From: Plantago ovata
Lineage: Eukaryota > Streptophyta > Magnoliopsida > Lamiales > Plantaginaceae
Direction: 5' to 3'
Assembly: GCA_028274465.1 (NCBI GenBank)
Contig: CM051456.1
Location: 85,050,753 to 85,114,752 of the forward strand
Length of the DNA: 64,000 nucleotides
Shown here piece after piece: positions 9,049-20,300 of the stretch; positions within the stretch are counted from its first letter, which is position 1, and each line of letters begins with the position of its first letter. The notes under the pieces are model-generated. The model was not told the DNA's origin and made no database searches. It saw nothing but the letters and a program-made list of their open reading frames with translations. The translations under genes were made by a program, and so were the position numbers.

Positions 9049-10913
9049 AACTCCCCAAACCGAACCTTTGCTTGTCCTCAACCATCTAAGCTAGACTCTA
9101 ATGCAAAAAACAATGCAACACAAAAAATGGAGTCTCATGCCAAATGAAATGAACTAATCTATTGAATCTATCAAAAACTTATGAACAAAAACCATACAAA
9201 TCATAACATGGATATTGGTTGAAGAATGCCTCGATTGACTCATACACATTCACATATGCACTATGTTAAACGAGATAGTCTCTCATAACATTCTCTACCT
9301 GGACCTAGTCAGTGACGACGTAATGAAACATGTTAAAATAAGAATGGTTGTCCCGTGCCTATGAAACTGAGGACTTACTGCTGTTCACCAAGTTAAGACT
9401 TTTCCTCAAAGAGGTCGAACCAATACTGGCTCTCATCAAACGAAGGAGGGTTCCCTAAAAGTTCACACTCCCCTATTCTACCCATCTCTCAAGCAAAGCC
9501 TTAAACTATTCACCACTTCCTGAATGGCAGGACGAGGGTGGTCTAGAACAGATGACACTCAAACAAACAAAAGAGAAAAATTACAACTCGATTACGAACA
9601 TTACAAGAATTGAAAAACGAGACAAACACTTTGCTAGACTGCTTTTTGGATTTTTGTTTTGGACCCTTCTTTGCTTTTTTGGGGTCTTTTCTTTTTTCTC
9701 TCTTTTTTTTTCTTTTCCAGATTTTTTTCTTTTTCCTGGAATTTTTTTCTTTTTTTTCGATTTTTTTTTCTTTTTTTTTTAGCCAGCAGTAGCACAACGA
9801 AAAAGAAATTACAATGACACACAAACGACCTCCCCAAACCTATTCGAAAGAATAGGTTGAAGCACAAACTTTACGAAAAAGGAAAACAAACTCACAACAC
9901 TCAAAAATCGAAAAACAAGTCTAATGATAGCGTAACCCCCTCCCCAAACCTATTCGAAAGAATAGGTTGCAAACAAAGGATAACACAATCTCACACTACC
10001 TCCTTCCTAGGCATTTAGCAATCTCAAAGCAAGGTGAAGACTTGTTGCCTCTTAGGTACATAATTACTCGGAAAAACAACCATAAGATCCTAACATGCAT
10101 CATCCTATTATAAAGGCCTTCGTGAACCGCAGTAGAGAAAACACCACTAAGTGATGTCGAGACTACCAAGCTTAACTAAGTGCAAACATAAATGTGACAA
10201 GCCAAGCGAGAAAAACCTCAAATAAATTAATAGAGACGAAACATATGATTAAGGTCATAATTAGTTAATCTACCTAATAAAAAAGTTCAAAAAATTTGGC
10301 AATAAACTCCACAAAAAACATGCAAGACTATACTAGGATGAATGTAGTGTATGCAACTAAATACTAAGAAAGCGGTAAACGTGCAAATGCTAATGCAAAC
10401 AAAAGGTTTCACGAGTAATCATAAGCAAAACAAGTATAGAAATACCCAGCGATAACCCCCCCCCCCAAACCTGAACGTCGTCGCTCGTCCCGAACGTCGA
10501 AAGTGGATTTAGAAGGTGAAAGTTGTCTTGTATATGTGACCTATATTACTCAATCAAACTCGTGAGAAAACAAAACGGACGATAAACGAGGTAAAAAGAT
10601 CAATAATTTAGCATAATAGGAGAAAATCGAGTTCCGAACGAAAATCCTGATCTCCGGGTTTACTGGATGCCCAGGGCGAACCGCCCCACATGGGAGGCGA
10701 TTCGCCCAGGGCTTCCAGTAAGCCCCAGGTTCCCTGGTCGTGCCAGGCGAATCACTCCACGTGGGGGGCGGTTCGCCCGGCACCTCCAGACTCCTGGAGG
10801 TGTCGGTTTTCCTCCTAAAATGCTAAATTATCATCTAGAGACCTATTTTATCACCAAAAACATACGAAAATAAAAAATACAACACAATGATATGCTCAAA
10901 ACGATAAAACACA
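9049..10913 (-). other. 3' non-coding region of Athila-1
   Basis: No gene. On the element's strand, from pol toward the LTR, it holds: a GC-rich dyad cluster (10671-10800); a PPT-like run near 10455; two copies of a 22-base hairpin (9947-9968 and 9837-9858), each running into a PPT-like purine run; a 120-base purine tract (plus-strand pyrimidines, 9655-9780); a conserved tract including the AGGTCCAGGT region (about 9290-9450); and the polypurine tract beside the LTR (9049-9060). The same order recurs in the other three Athila-type elements. Open frames over the purine tract are low-complexity artefacts. Confidence 0.8.
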
Positions 10914-13905
10914 CTAACCTTCAGTTGAGGCGGAAAGGGTAAGCTCAAGATGATCAACCTCCCTTTGATCACTAGATATCTCGAAGTATGGTTTCACTCG
11001 TTGACCATTCACCTTGAAAGTATGGCCCGTCTTCGGATCAAAGAGTTCTACAGCTCCATGTGGAGCAAATTTGATAATTTTGTATGGTCCATCCCAATGA
11101 GTACGGAGCTTTCCAGGAAATAGTCGAAGGCGAGAATTAAATACCAAAGCTTTTTGCCCAGGAATCAGTTCCTTACGTACTATACCACGATCATGATACT
11201 TCTTAGTACGTTCTTTGTAGATCTTGGCATTTTCATAAGCACCTAGGCGTAATTCATCAAGCTCATCGAGTTGCAACAACCGTTCTTCGCCAACTTTTCC
11301 CATATCAAGATTGAGTGCTTTGATAGCCCAATACGCCTTGTGTTCCAACTCTACGGGAAGATGGCATGCTTTCCCATACACAAGTCTGTACGGAGTGGTT
11401 CCAATCACCGTTTTGTAGCTAGTCCTGTATGCCCAAAGCGCATCATTCAATTTTCCTGCCCAATCTTTCCTGCTAGGCTTCACTACTCGATCCAGAATCT
11501 TCTTAATTTGACGGTTGCTAACTTCAACTTGGCCCGATGTCTGTGGATGATATGGCGTAGCAACACTATGGTGGACACCATATCTCTTAAGAAGGGAGGC
11601 AAAGGTTCTATTGACGAAGTGTGAACCTCCATCACTGATGATTGTCCTAGGACACCGAAATCTAGAAAATATCACTTCCTTCAAGAACTTCATAACAACC
11701 GCGCCGTCATTCGTTTTTGTGGGAATTTCCTCCACCCACTTAGTCACATAATCTACCGCAACAAGAATGTATCCATAACCTCCACTTGATGGAAATGGTC
11801 CCATGAAATCAATGCCCCATACGTCGAAAGGTTCGACCACTAGATTCCCTTGAAGGGGCATTTCTTCTTTCTTGCCAATATTACCACCTCGTTGACATGG
11901 GTCGCAATTTTTCACAAAAGTTCGAGCATCTCGATGCACTGTTGGCCAGAAAAATCCTGCTTGCAGTACTTTCCGACCTGTTTTTAAGCCACTATAGTGT
12001 CCTCCACAATGAAGCTCATGGCAATAACTCAACACACTTTGTTGCTCTTCTTGTGGCACGCATCTCCTCAGAATTCCATCAGCTCCTTCTTTGAAAAGAT
12101 GCAGACCCATATGAAAGACCTTCAACGCTTGGCAAGAGCTCTCTTGTCGGAGGCTGAAAAATTAGTTGGGCAAATACTCATAGCCAAATAGTTCACAATA
12201 TCAGCATACCATGGCTCTTCATTAACCTTCATTAAGTGCTCATCGGGGAGATCCTCATTAATAGGTATCGAATCAACAGGGATATTTGGTATTCTAGACA
12301 AATGATCAGCTACCAAATTCTCCCTACCAGCTCTATCCACTATGGTCAAATCAAAATCTTGTAGCAATAGGACCCAACGGATTAATCTAGGCTTAGAATC
12401 TTGCTTAGCTATTAAATGTCTCAAGCAGCATGATCAGTATGGACATTCACTGGATGACCAATCAAATAAGACCTAAACTTTTGTAAAGCAAAAACAACAG
12501 CTAAAAATTCCTTTTCAGTAGCTGTATAATTAACTTGTGCGGAGTCTAGAGTCTTACTAACATAATAAATCACACGATACTGCTTATCAACTTTTTGGCA
12601 TAAAACAGCACCCATAGCAAAATTCGAAGCATCACACATAATCTCAAAAGGAAGATTCCAATCTGGTGGCACAACAATGGGAGCAGAAACAAGCTTTTCC
12701 TTAAGTGTGTTAAAAGCAACTAGGCAATCATTAGAAAAATGGAAAGCCACATCTTTTGCAAGCAAGCTACTTAAAGGTTTAGCAATTTTCGAAAAATCCT
12801 TAATAAACCTCCTATGAAACCTTACATGACCAAGAAAAGACTGCAATTCTTTCACACAAATAGGTGGGGGAAGTTTTTCAATGATTTCGATCTTAGCCTT
12901 GTCTACCTCAATACCTCTTTCAGAAACTACATGTCCTAGAACATTCCCTTCCCTAACCATGTAATGACTTTTCTCCAAGCTTAAAGTTAAATTGCATTCA
13001 ATGCACCTTTTCAAAACAAGATCTAATCTATGCAAGCATTCATCAAACGAATCACCGAAAAGAGAAAAATCATCCATGAAAACTTCAACAAACTTAGTTA
13101 CCATATCAGAGAAAACAGAAAGCATGCACCTTTGGAAAGTGGCGGGGGCGTTACATAGCCCAAACGGCATCCTCCTATAGGCAAATGTACCGAATGGGAA
13201 AGTGAATGTCGTCTTCTCTTGATCCTCCGGTGCAATCGGAATCTAGTAGAAACCTGACAAACCATCAAGAAAACAATAGAATTTCCGCCCCGCAAGGCGG
13301 TTTAGCATGTCATCTATAAATGGCAAAGGGAAGTGGTCTTTCTTAGTGGCGGCATTTAATCTTCTATAATCAATGCACATCCGCCATCCAGTGGTTTTCC
13401 TAACCGGTACTAACTCTCCCTTCTCATTCTCTTCTACCGTGACCCCTGATTTTTTAGGAACTACATGAACAGGGCTCACCCATCGACTATCAGGAATGGG
13501 ATAAATCATATCGGCATCTAGTAACTTGATTACTTCTTTCTTTACCACCTCTTGCATGACCGGATTCATCCTACGCTGAGGTTGCCTAACGGGTTTGGCA
13601 TCCTGTTCTAGAGTGATGTTGTGCACACACCAAGTAGGGCTAATTCCCTTGATATCACTAATCCCTCATCCTATAGCTGCAGAATTTTCTCTCAAAATTT
13701 TAATTAGCCTACTTTCTTCATCGTTGGAGAGATGTGAGGAGACTATCACAGGCTTTTTCTGATTTTCTCCTAAGTAGACATACTTGAGGTGTGCAGGGAG
13801 TGGCTTTAATTCTAAGATAGGCTCTTCAGGAAATTTACTTTCCTCCTCTTCTTCATCTAAGGGTTCAAGCACTTCTTCTCCTACGGGAATTTCTGGGGTG
13901 CTATT
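10914..13905 (-). pseudogene. pol region of Athila-1: RT, RNase H, integrase (broken)
   Basis: Retroelement polyprotein read right to left. An acidic linker (GEEVLEPLDEEEEES) and the LKPLPAHLKY segment typical of Athila lead into reverse transcriptase (VPKKSG, WRMCIDYRRLN, FPLPFIDDML, then the catalytic FMDD near 13075). RNase H follows (MCDASNFAMGAVL, then the ATEKEFLAVVFAL stretch). Integrase (10914-12125) is a single open frame with the zinc-binding C...C pair (CDPCQRG), core [16 protein letters not shown] and GQVEVSNR, and a basic tail. About four breaks lie between RT and RNase H/integrase. Athila-2 is inserted just upstream of RT at 13905/26215. The Athila assignment rests on these RT signatures and the tRNA-Asp primer site. 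Confidence 0.9.
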
Positions 13906-15159
13906 TGATGAACGTAGGATTGTCACGTCCCAATTAATCAAATAAATTTGTATTTAGCCAAAGGCAATTCACAACTACAACGAAAACCGTAGTGTAGCAG
14001 TAGAATAACCTCGAGTGTCGATCTCTAAGGACTATAACTAGCTTTATCTAATCTAACTTGAGAATATAAAACAACAGACGACTTAGCAAAGGTTTTTCTT
14101 AACAGATAATGGAGATTGGTGATAGTATGGTCCTTCAAAGCATAACGGGTTAATAATCATGCATAAATTCCTCGGTTTGCATAGAGATCTTTGATCAATG
14201 AATTGTCCAGTTGTAATTATCAAACACTACGAAGATATAGATTTAGATAGGTCAAAGACCAATGAATTGTCCGGCTGTGTGCAATAATTAATCAACAATA
14301 CGAAGATAGAGATTTAGATAGATCAAAGAAATAAAGCAATAACTCTGAGTATAATGCGCAATATAGCCATTAGCATAATTATTAACCCTTCGCTAAGAAT
14401 TCACATACTATCACCAATGAGAAGTTTATCTACTCATAGTTGTCATACAATCAACAGAAATCATAGAAGAAAACATGTTGAAAGATATATAAAAATAAGT
14501 AGAAAAACTGTAAGATACAATGTTACCGAAGGTTGTCAGTCTCCGAAGAATCGCGATCTTACAAGCTCCAAACTGCTATGAAAAAGTATCTCCTAACCTA
14601 AGAACCCCCAGAACAGGCTCTGGGAAATTCCTACCTAAAACTACAGAGAAAGGTGAGAGAAAAGGTCTGGAAAAGTATGAAAAACCGAGAAAAACTGAGC
14701 AACTATATATAGGCTTCGAATTGTGTGGGGCGAAGGGCCCCACACACCGGGCGATTCGCCTGGTGTGGGGCGATTCGCCCCACATCCCGGGAGATTCGCC
14801 CGGGAGTAAATTTCGGCCCAGAACGCGTTTTCGACGCGTTTTTGGATTTCTTCCCCTTTTCGGACTCGGTTTCTACCTTCCAGTGACCTTCTAGCCTCCA
14901 GATTCGGTCCCTAGACTCCAAATCCTATTCGGAATCTTTCAGATACTCCAATTAGGCTTCTGGAACACCAATTCCTTGTCCACTTCAATATAATTGCCCG
15001 GAAAAACCTCGTTTTTCAACCAAAACCTGTAAAATAAAAACTAAAGGGAAACGTGACACTATTCTAATAAAATGCACTAAAATATAGCTAAATTAACATA
15101 GAGGATAGCTAAAATAGGTGAAAAAGACTTAAATGAAACTGTAAAATACACATTCATCG
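13906..15159 (-). repeat. 3' LTR of Athila-2
   Basis: Begins TGATGAACGTAGG on the plus strand and ends TTCATCG, where its partner has TTCATCA. TATA box at 14704-14711 on the element's strand, GC-rich dyads at 14724-14805. It contains an internal duplication of about 75 bases (14210-14330) absent from the Athila-1 LTR. Confidence 0.92.
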
Positions 15160-16261
15160 AACTCCCCAAACCGAACCTTTGCTTGTCCTCAAGCAACTAA
15201 GCTAGACTCTAATGCAAAAAACAATGCAACACACAAAATGGAGTCTCATGCCAAATAAAATGAACTAATCTACCGAATCTATCAAAAAACATATGAACAA
15301 AAACCATACAAGTCATAACATGAATATAGGTTGAAGAATGCCTCGATTGACTCATACACATTCACATAAGCACTTATGTCAAGACATGATAGTCTCTCGT
15401 AACATTCTCTAGCTGGACCTAGTCAGTGACGACGTAATGAAACATGTTAAGATACGAATGGTTGTCCCGTGCCTATGAAACTGAGGACTTACTACTGTTC
15501 ACCAAGTTAAGACTTTTCCTCAAAGAGGTCGAACCAATACTGGCTCTCATCAAACGAAGGAGGGTTCCCTATAAAAGATAACACTCCCCTATTCTACCCA
15601 TCTCTTAAGCAAAGCCTTAAGCTATTCACCACTTCCTGAATGGCAGGACGACGGTGGTCTAGAACAGATGACACTCAAAAACAAAAGACAAAAAATTACA
15701 ACACGATTACGAACATTACAAGAATTGGAAAATGAGACACAACACTTTGCTAAACTGCTATTTGGCTTTCTTTTTTTGGACCCTTCTTTGCTTTTTTGGG
15801 GTATTTTCTTTTTTTTTTTTCTTTTTTTCATTTCTAGTTTTTTTTTTATTTTTTCCTGGAATTTTTCTTTTCTTTTTTCGATTTTTTAGCCAGCAGTAGC
15901 ACAACGAAAAAGAAATAAAATGACTCACGAACGACTTCCCCAAACCTATTCGAAAGAATAGGTTGGAGTACAAAATTTACAAGAAAGAAAAAATAAACTT
16001 ACAACACAGAAATGAAAAAACGAAAAACAAGTCTAATGATAGTGTAACCCCCTCCCAAACCTATTCGAAAGAATAGGTTGTAAACAAAGGATCACACAAC
16101 CTCACACTACCTCCTTCCTAGGCATTTAGCAATCTCAAAGCATGGTGAAGACCTGTTACCTCTTAGGTACATAATTACTCGGGAAAACAACCATAAGACC
16201 CTAACATGCATCATCCTATTATAAAGGCCTTCGTGAACCGCAGTAGAGAAAACACCACTAA
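15160..16261 (-). other. 3' non-coding region of Athila-2, LTR side of Harbinger
   Basis: No gene. Carries the polypurine tract (15160-15171), the conserved tract (about 15390-15570), a purine tract (15765-15890), and the two 22-base hairpins at 15943-15964 and 16058-16079. It is collinear with 9049-10140 of Athila-1 and continues at 20301 after the Harbinger insertion. Confidence 0.8.
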
Positions 16262-16390
16262 GGCTGCTCACTGTGGTGAACTGCAGTTCACGCAATTCAC
16301 CACAGTTTTTTGAGTCTAGTGAACTGCGTGAACAACATTTCAGTTCACTAGACTGCTATGGTGAACTGGTTCACGCAGTTCACCACGCTT
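16262..16390. repeat. Left terminal and subterminal repeats of Harbinger
   Basis: The terminal repeat is followed by several copies, in both orientations, of GTGAACTG/CAGTTCAC, some forming dyads (GTGAACTGCAGTTCAC). Such subterminal clusters commonly bind the transposase or ORF1 protein in this superfamily; the binding itself is inference. Confidence 0.75.
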
Positions 16391-16667
16391 TTTTGTTTTT
16401 TTTTTTATTTTGAATTTAATTTTTAAGTTGTTTATTAATATTTACTTATTTTTTTAAAATTCATATTAAATTTAATTTACTATTATAAATATTTTTTAAA
16501 TAAATATTAATTTTTTGAATTTTTTTGAATGAAAAAGAACACCACTAATGAAAAGGGTACGTAAAAACAACATACAAATTAAACACAACGAGTACTACAA
16601 ATCAAAATGAAACGATACAATCACATTTGAAGGCAGAAAAACCACATAAATGAACATTACAATAAAA

Positions 16668-18068
16668 CTAAGTACGTGGGCCGAAATTTCTCCAGATGTG
16701 TTCCACTGGGTCATGCTGCAGGGCATTATGAATATCCTTGTCATGCATATGGCTTCTCCTTTCGAAGTAATCCTCTATCGAACCAACCACGGACTCCCTG
16801 CAACTGAAATCGAACGCGTGGGAACTTGATGCACTAGAAGATGGTCCAGGTATCATGGGTATATCTTCATCGTATCCGCTGGGATCGTCATAGTTCGGAA
16901 CTGTTTCTCGCTCGTCTTCTATAATCATGTTATGCAAAATGATACAAGCGTTCATTATTTTCCCCATCAACTCTTTTGTGAACGAAAGAGATTGGTGCTT
17001 GATGATAAGAAATCTTCTTTTCAAAACACCGAAAGCTCGTTCCACATCTTTCCTACACGATTCTTGAAAATTTGTAAATAAGCATTCCTTACGAGTTGCT
17101 GGATTTTTTATGGCAGGGATGAAAGTTGACCAACTTGGATATATGCCGTCAGTAAGATAGTAGGCCATATCGTATCTACGACCGTTAACTTCGAAATTAA
17201 CTTGTGGCGCAGCGCCTTTGAGTACATCATCAAATACAGGTGAACGCCATAGGACATTTATATCATTGAACTTACCAGACACTCCGAGGAACGAATGCCA
17301 GATCCAGAGGTCCTTTGAGGCAACAGCTTCCAGAACAACAATTGCCTTTCCTTCCTTCCCTCGGTATTGACCCTTCCATGCGTTAGGACAATTTTCCCAT
17401 TCCCAGTGCATGCAATCAATAGATCCAATCATTCCCGGAAAACCTCTAGCAGCGTTGATCCGAAGTAGACTCCGCACATCATCCACAGTGACCCTTCTCA
17501 TGTAATGGGGGCTGTATTTTTCATATAGGAAGTCGCAAAAGTGCTACACCGAGCTCCTTGTAGATGTTTCACTTAATCGACAATACTCATCTACGATGTC
17601 TGCACACGAACCATACGCAAACAACCTCATTACTGCAGTACACTTTTGGATTGCAGACAAGCCCATCCTACCAAGTGCGTCGGGCCTCTGGACAAAAAAT
17701 TCATCGTGCAACTGCGCATCTCTCACTAACCTCTCGAACAATGGGCGCCTCATTCTGAATCTACGGCGGAATTGGTCGACTGTGAATACCGGACGGTCAC
17801 AGAAATAGTCCCCGACTATTCTAGCATGGCCTTCTTCACGGCCTCGATCGATGTAAGTACGTCGATGTTTTTCGCGTGGTGGTTGTGGTGGGTTTAGCAT
17901 TTCGGGTATGACAAGTTGTGAGTATTTGATGGCTTCACCAATTGCCATAGAAACAGGATTATTTAGCCCAATTACTTCATGGAAAGGTTGGTAAGGCTCA
18001 GTATGTTCCTCGCCTTCATCAGAGTTGGTTTCAGACGAAGAATCATGTAAACTGAACCTTGAAGTCAT
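16668..18068 (-). pseudogene. PIF/Harbinger transposase (DDE_Tnp_4), one in-frame stop
   Basis: Catalyses excision and integration of the element. The C-terminal part (16668-17501) is a DDE_Tnp_4 nuclease domain. Counting from the methionine at 17501, the catalytic triad is D29 (GSIDCMHW), D80 (KFNDINVL) and E154 (KDVERAFGVLKRRF), all present. The N-terminal part (17544-18068) has an acidic head and the helical region usual in these transposases (RRRFRMRRPLFERL...). The two lie in one frame, separated only by a TAG at about 17544; about 14 codons between that stop and the methionine at 17501 read as ordinary transposase sequence. I chose the start at 18068 over 18125 because a TATA box at 18136-18143 would put 18125 at or before the transcription start. 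It is most likely inactive unless the stop is read through. Confidence 0.93.
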
Positions 18069-18125
18069 GTTGTATAGATGTAAAATATGGCGATTGGCTT
18101 GTTTGTTGTGGTTGAAGAATAACAC

Positions 18126-18560
18126 AACACATGTCTATATATAGATGGACATATTTAGTCCGAAATTGAAACTAAATGTAAACACAAATTCAGATGCAAA
18201 TTCAAATTAAAGTTACAGATGTGACATGTCTGGAGTAATAATGGAATTCACCTGTTCAATTTCAAATTAAAGTTGGAGATGTGACATGTCTGGAGCCACT
18301 TTGTCGGAATTCAAATTCAAATTGAAAATGAAATTGAAAAATTAAAGTTCAAATTCAAATTTAGATTCCAATTCAAACTCAAATTGGTAATGAAATTGAA
18401 ATATTACATTACAGTACAAGTTCGTAAATGAAAAACACACTGAAACTTAACTCAAACTTAATCAAAATAAAGCACACTGAAACTAGCAAATTAAAGGCAC
18501 ACTCAAACAAATCACACTTAAACATCAACAAAATCACACTCATACAATATGGTCGAATGT
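18126..18560. other. Intergenic segment of Harbinger, with transposase promoter
   Basis: AT-rich, no gene. A TATATATA box at 18136-18143 faces the transposase. A block of about 30 bases containing AGATGTGACATGTCTGGAG occurs twice (about 18205-18235 and 18263-18293), followed by AATTCAAATT-type short repeats up to the end of ORF1. Confidence 0.7.
18136..18143 (-). promoter_or_regulatory. TATA box of the Harbinger transposase gene
   Basis: TATATATA, about 68 bases upstream of the chosen ATG (18068). It is the best TATA-like match upstream of that start. Confidence 0.6.
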
Positions 18561-19853
18561 TCAACCATCACCAAAGAGCTTGTTGGCGAGTTTCGCCTTT
18601 ATAGCCTCCTCACCTGCCGTCAGATTGTCACCCCTGTCAATTAACTTCGACCACGCCTTATACATCCTATCTTTCTCCCTCGACTCAATTTTTCGATTTT
18701 CTTGCTCCCACAGTCCTTGATCGTGCTCCCTTTTATATGCCCGCTCCTCCTGGATCGCCTCCAACTTCAACTTGTCAAATTCTACATAATTGTTAACTCC
18801 TTGGGTGAACGAGCCAAATCTTTCAACTAGATCATCGGTGCTGGAAGACGAACTACCTTTTCCTCCTGCCTGGGCCCTCTTTGCAGCATCCCGGCCCATA
18901 GGTCTCTTCCATAGGTCACTGCTATCTTCGTCAATCCGGTAGCGCTTGCCGCCGCTCCCTCCGCTCCCACCGTCATCTCCATCAACATCAACAATATTCA
19001 CACTCTCTTAAGAAGTTCCCGAGTAGTTCATAAGGATCTGCCAGGCAGTGTATCCCACCATAATTTCATAGCAATGCATAAAGTTGAATGCGGCGTTTTT
19101 TGGATGATCAGCTCGATACATCTGTCCAGCTTTGTTTATGATGTCTTCCTCATTGCTCCCACTCGTCCCAACCAGCCGTCGGGCTTCCTCCATACATCCA
19201 ACAAACTTGTTAATCGGCCCTCTGATCCTGAGCCACCTATGACGTAGGGATTTCATAGTACGCTTTCGTAAAAGCAAGTCGGGTCGATCTAGGCGCACCT
19301 TCTCAAATTCTCTTGCCACTTCGGCTAGGAGGTTATTGAACGACCGATCTGTTTCATTAGCCGCATTTTTGCTTTCCTTCATGAAACAGCTAACCAACAC
19401 CTTATCCTCCGCTGGTGAGAACTTAAATGTACCGTCTTTTGCACATTCTGTTCCACCGGTGTCGGACTGTTGGGCTTTCTTTCCCTTTCTTCCCTTCTTA
19501 GTGGCCGCAGTTGGTTGTGTTTCGGGAACAACTTCCTCCCCGTCAGGACTCGTCATGTCCGGGCTCGCCATGTGCTCATTCGAACCCCAGTTGTCTTGTA
19601 AAAAGTTGTAAGTTGAGTTGTTGAATGGGTTGTAAACGTTTGGTGGTGTGGGTTGAGAGCAATCGGGAAATGTGAATTGTGGAGTGAAGGTGTGTGGAGA
19701 GCCTTGGGAGGTGGAGTTCATATTAGGAGGCCGGAAGGTGTTTCCGGCATTTGGAGTGATTGAATTCATCAATTCGGGATAAAGTCGAGCAAGACGTTGA
19801 AAGTCCTCATAACTCAAATTCACACCGCCTTGGTACGGGTTGTTTCCGGACAT
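18561..19853 (-). pseudogene. Harbinger ORF1, Myb/SANT-like protein with NAM-associated tail, one in-frame stop
   Basis: The DNA-binding partner that PIF/Harbinger transposases need for nuclear import and end recognition. It has an Asn/Pro/Thr-rich N-terminus (first 110 residues) and a basic patch (KKGRKGKKAQQ). A SANT-like trihelix follows at about residues 138-225 (FSPAEDKVLVSCFMKE, then RTMKSLRHRWLRI and INKFVGCMEEA). The C-terminal part (18561-19001) has KRPMGRDAAKRAQ, the signature of the NAM-associated domain, and a charged helical tail. One TAA at 19008-19010 separates the parts, which share a frame. Plant host genomes often carry such proteins mis-named as glutathione S-transferase T3-like. 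The start at 19853 sits about 110 bases downstream of a TATA box. Confidence 0.9.
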
Positions 19854-19965
19854 GTCGGAGGAAGGAAAAAGATGAAAAATGGAAGTAGAGAGGTATTTTC
19901 AATTTAGTTAAGAGAGAAAATGGAGATTGTGGATGGATGATCAAAACATATGCAATATTGGTGTC

Positions 19966-19973
19966 TATTTATA
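19966..19973 (-). promoter_or_regulatory. TATA box of Harbinger ORF1
   Basis: TATAAATA on the minus strand, about 110 bases before the ORF1 ATG. Confidence 0.6.
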
Positions 19974-20039
19974 GAGAAAAAAAAATATAGTCGTTTGTGA
20001 TTTTTTCAAAATTTTTAAATTTTTTTTTTTTATGTTTTT

Positions 20040-20297
20040 GAGGCAAATAGCCGTTTGCCTCAAACAAATGACCAGGCGGTGACAAGTGCTTGTCACTGCA
20101 CGCGCCTGGTTAAAAAAAATAGAAGGAGCCGTTCAACAATTCATGAACTGCACGCCACTTGGTGGCGTGCATTCATGATGAAGACACCAATTTCACAAAG
20201 TGAAATTGGTATGAAATGCCACAGTGGGGCATTTTCAGTTCACTTGTTCATGAACTGCTCCATGAACAAGTGCTGAAATGCCCCATAGTGAGCAACC
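20040..20297. repeat. Right terminal and subterminal hairpins of Harbinger
   Basis: Dense perfect dyads next to the terminal repeat: GCACGCCAC/GTGGCGTGC (20150-20170, 3-base spacer), CAATTTCAC/GTGAAATTG (about 20188-20208), and CACTTGTTCATG/CATGAACAAGTG (20241-20272, 8-base spacer). GTTCA/TGAAC words recur as at the left end. Confidence 0.8.
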
Positions 20298-20300
20298 TAA

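Larger units (their letters stand above)
16262..20297 (-). mobile_element. PIF/Harbinger DNA transposon, nearly complete
   Basis: 4.04 kb element with terminal inverted repeats GGCTGCTCACTGTGG (left) and GGTTGCTCACTATGG (right, read inward), flanked by the 3-bp duplication TAA (16259-16261 and 20298-20300), the TWA target of PIF/Harbinger. The uninterrupted site is seen in Athila-1 at about 10148-10160. It carries both genes expected of the superfamily on one strand: a Myb/SANT-like ORF1 (18561-19853) and a DDE transposase (16668-18068), each with its own TATA box. Each gene has one in-frame stop, with the rest of the frame open. It is the youngest layer of the left nest. Confidence 0.96.

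Noticed and set aside
9543-9867. Lys/Glu- or Phe-rich open frames over the purine tract of Athila-1
   Set aside because: Low-complexity A/G or T/C runs are open in several phases on both strands; the same happens at 15622-15973, 52987-53334, 58112-58495 and 62513-62851.
14354-14894. Open frames in Athila-2 LTRs (also 25411-25951) with a GESP/GDSP-type peptide
   Set aside because: They lie across the dyad cluster and antisense to the element; the peptide is a by-product of the GC-rich units.
18561-19853. A host glutathione S-transferase or NAC-type gene
   Set aside because: Similarity names of this kind are common for PIF/Harbinger ORF1; it sits inside the element's terminal repeats with the transposase.
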